Positions 4,042 to 5,411 of a DNA stretch of 5,411 nt are shown here, piece by piece. This DNA is from Acidimicrobiia bacterium (GTDB lineage Bacteria > Actinomycetota > Acidimicrobiia > Spongiisociales > SHLN01). The translations under genes were made by a program, and so were the position numbers. The stretch is taken from NCBI GenBank assembly GCA_030623545.1, contig JAUXLW010000107.1:1-5411 (forward strand), read 5' to 3'. The notes under the pieces are model-generated. The model had not been told where the DNA came from and searched no databases. It saw only the letters and a list, made by a program, of their open reading frames with translations. The first letter of the stretch is position 1, and every line of letters starts with the position of its first letter.

Positions 4042-5411
4042 ATGCCTGTGAAATACCAATACGCTCAATTCCTGGAAGGGTTCGGGAGCGTCGCTACGGA
4101 CGTCGGGGGTAAGGCCTCATCACTCGATCGGCTCGTAGCCGACGGTTTCCCGGTTCCACGCGCCGCCGTGCTGACTGCCGACGCCTATCGGGCATTCGTA
4201 GATTACGCCGATCTGGGCTCCTTCCTGAAGGAGCTACAGGAGTCCGACCTGCCGTCTCCGGACACCCAGGCTGCTGAAACTGCCAGAGTGGAAAAGGCCT
4301 TCATAGATGCGCCGATGTCTCGCGAGCTCGAGCACAACATCCTCGAGCTGGTCGAGGACTTTCTTGGTCGGTCGCCGATAGCCGTCCGTTCCTCGGCCAC
4401 GGCCGAAGACATGGTGACGGCGTCGTTTGCCGGCCAATACGAAACGTTTCTTGGAGTCAAGACCTCGAGCGAGGCACTCAACGCCATCCGACGATGCTGG
4501 GCGTCGCTGTGGTCCCCGCAGGTCCGCGCCTACCGGCACCGTGAGCAGATCTCCGAGGAAAACCTGGCTATGGCAGTGATTGTCCAGGCCATGGCTGATG
4601 CCGTGTGGGCCGGTGTCATCTTCACGAGGGATCCGCAGGGAAGACCGGACGACATGAAAATCGAAGCGGTGCCGGGTTTGGGAGACGACCTGGTGTCCGG
4701 CCGCGTTACCCCGCGCGGATTCGTCGTCGACCGCGACACCCTGACGGTGCGAGTCCGTGGAAAGCGGACCCCTCTTGCATTTCTGGAAGACCTCGCCCGC
4801 TTGAGCCTTCGCATCGAGAGCGGGGCCGGTTCTCCGCAGGACATCGAGTGGGCCTACACCGAGCAGGGCATCAGCGTGTTGCAAGCACGTCCCATCACCG
4901 TCACTCGCCCTCTGGCTGCTCACGACGACGGCTTCGACACATCGGTTGTAGGCGCCGACGAGTACACGCCGCGTGGCGTCGCCGAGATGCTTCCCGGCGT
5001 CGTGTCGCCATTGCTGTGGTCGATCAATGCGCCCATGCTCGAGGACGCGTTTCGATCGCTCTTTGCCTCGATCGGGGTTTCGCAAATCGCGGCGGGCCGC
5101 CATGTTCTCGGCCGGTTCCGCGGCCGCGCGACACTCAACTTGAGTGTCTTGCGTGATGTCGCTACCTCACTTCCCGGCGGGTCCGGGGAGGAGGTTGAGC
5201 GGCAGTACCTCGGTCATCCACTGGATCGCCAGGGAGACGAGGTGCAGCCATCGAATGGGGGTGGCATAACACGGCTCCGAGCGTCCATCCGCAACTGGCG
5301 AGCCAACAAGCTCGTGAGGGAGGAAGTGGAGCTGGTCAAACGAGCGGTGGAAGGTATTGCCCATCTCAACATCGACTTGTCCTCCCTGCCGGTGGAGAGG
5401 TTGTTGACCTA
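4042..5411 (+). CDS. PEP/pyruvate-binding domain kinase, rifampicin phosphotransferase-like (3' end beyond window)
   Basis: These are the first 456 codons of a PEP-utilising-type dikinase. Residues 1-290 form the PPDK N-terminal ATP-binding domain: VGGKASSLDRLVADGFPVP (21-39, Lys24), PIAVRSSATAEDMVTASFAGQ (Arg116, Gly131, Gln132), AVIVQAM (178-184, Gln182), FTRDP (194-198), EAVPGLGDDLVSG (208-220), and DIEW (Glu269) with VLQARPIT (Gln281, Arg283). The nucleotide-contact residues typical of the family are thus present. After QARPIT comes VAEMLPGVVSPLLWSI (313-328) and a helical stretch to the window end. PEP synthase goes to its phospho-His domain soon after QARP, whereas rifampicin phosphotransferases insert a large substrate-binding domain there, so the RPH-like order fits better. 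The phospho-His domain would lie beyond the window. The ATG at 4042 has no Shine-Dalgarno; TAATCT 4 nt upstream could be a -10 box for a near-leaderless mRNA. The substrate is unknown. Confidence 0.85.
   Translation, partial: MPVKYQYAQFLEGFGSVATDVGGKASSLDRLVADGFPVPRAAVLTADAYRAFVDYADLGSFLKELQESDLPSPDTQAAETARVEKAFIDAPMSRELEHNILELVEDFLGRSPIAVRSSATAEDMVTASFAGQYETFLGVKTSSEALNAIRRCWASLWSPQVRAYRHREQISEENLAMAVIVQAMADAVWAGVIFTRDPQGRPDDMKIEAVPGLGDDLVSGRVTPRGFVVDRDTLTVRVRGKRTPLAFLEDLARLSLRIESGAGSPQDIEWAYTEQGISVLQARPITVTRPLAAHDDGFDTSVVGADEYTPRGVAEMLPGVVSPLLWSINAPMLEDAFRSLFASIGVSQIAAGRHVLGRFRGRATLNLSVLRDVATSLPGGSGEEVERQYLGHPLDRQGDEVQPSNGGGITRLRASIRNWRANKLVREEVELVKRAVEGIAHLNIDLSSLPVERLLT

Noticed and set aside
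3791..4042. Small minus-strand open frames of 70-83 codons in the intergenic region
   Set aside because: They run through the palindromic repeats, contain no recognisable domain and have no convincing start signals.
4234..5103. Long 289-codon open frame on the minus strand
   Set aside because: It is the antisense shadow of the kinase gene in GC-rich DNA; its translation is rich in Arg, Ser and His with no recognisable motif, while the plus-strand frame carries all PPDK N-terminal motifs.
1..5411. CRISPR array, tRNA or rRNA genes
   Set aside because: No regularly spaced direct repeats, and no tRNA-like cloverleaf or rRNA sequence, were noticed on reading either strand.

Overview
The window is GC-rich, densely packed bacterial DNA. 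The gene families (a System I cytochrome c maturation block, short overlapping genes, GTG starts, few Shine-Dalgarno sequences) fit a high-GC lineage such as Actinomycetota (Acidimicrobiia-like) or Chloroflexota. I cannot place it further from sequence alone, and no rRNA, tRNA or marker protein settles it.

Positions 1-3168 (minus strand) form one apparent operon, read right to left: a TlpA/ResA-like thioredoxin lipoprotein, a multi-spanning Lgt-family membrane protein, a single-domain rhodanese, then ccmA, ccmB and ccmC, the last cut by the window edge. Four of the five junctions are overlaps or near-overlaps of -4 to +13 nt; the fifth gap is 25 nt. CcmABC is the ABC transporter module that handles heme for cytochrome c assembly outside the membrane. 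TlpA-type thioredoxins keep apocytochrome cysteines reduced. The block therefore reads as a cytochrome c biogenesis operon with two less usual members. The Lgt-like protein seems to have lost several residues needed by true prolipoprotein diacylglyceryl transferases.

Positions 3169-3262 are a divergent intergenic region. Positions 3263-3754 (plus strand) encode a complete ribonuclease HI with all catalytic acidic residues.

Positions 3752-4041 are non-coding but highly structured. A 61-bp imperfect palindrome begins exactly on the RNase HI stop codon and is bounded by TA at both ends. It abuts a second imperfect palindrome of about 167 bp with diverged terminal inverted repeats. Both look like small non-autonomous mobile elements or structured RNAs, and in both most transition mismatches between the arms would be G-U pairs in a plus-strand transcript.

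Positions 4042-5411 (plus strand) hold the first 456 codons of a PEP/pyruvate-binding (PPDK N-terminal) kinase. A helical middle domain follows the ATP-binding domain, which is the order seen in rifampicin phosphotransferase-like proteins rather than in PEP synthase. The gene runs off the window.
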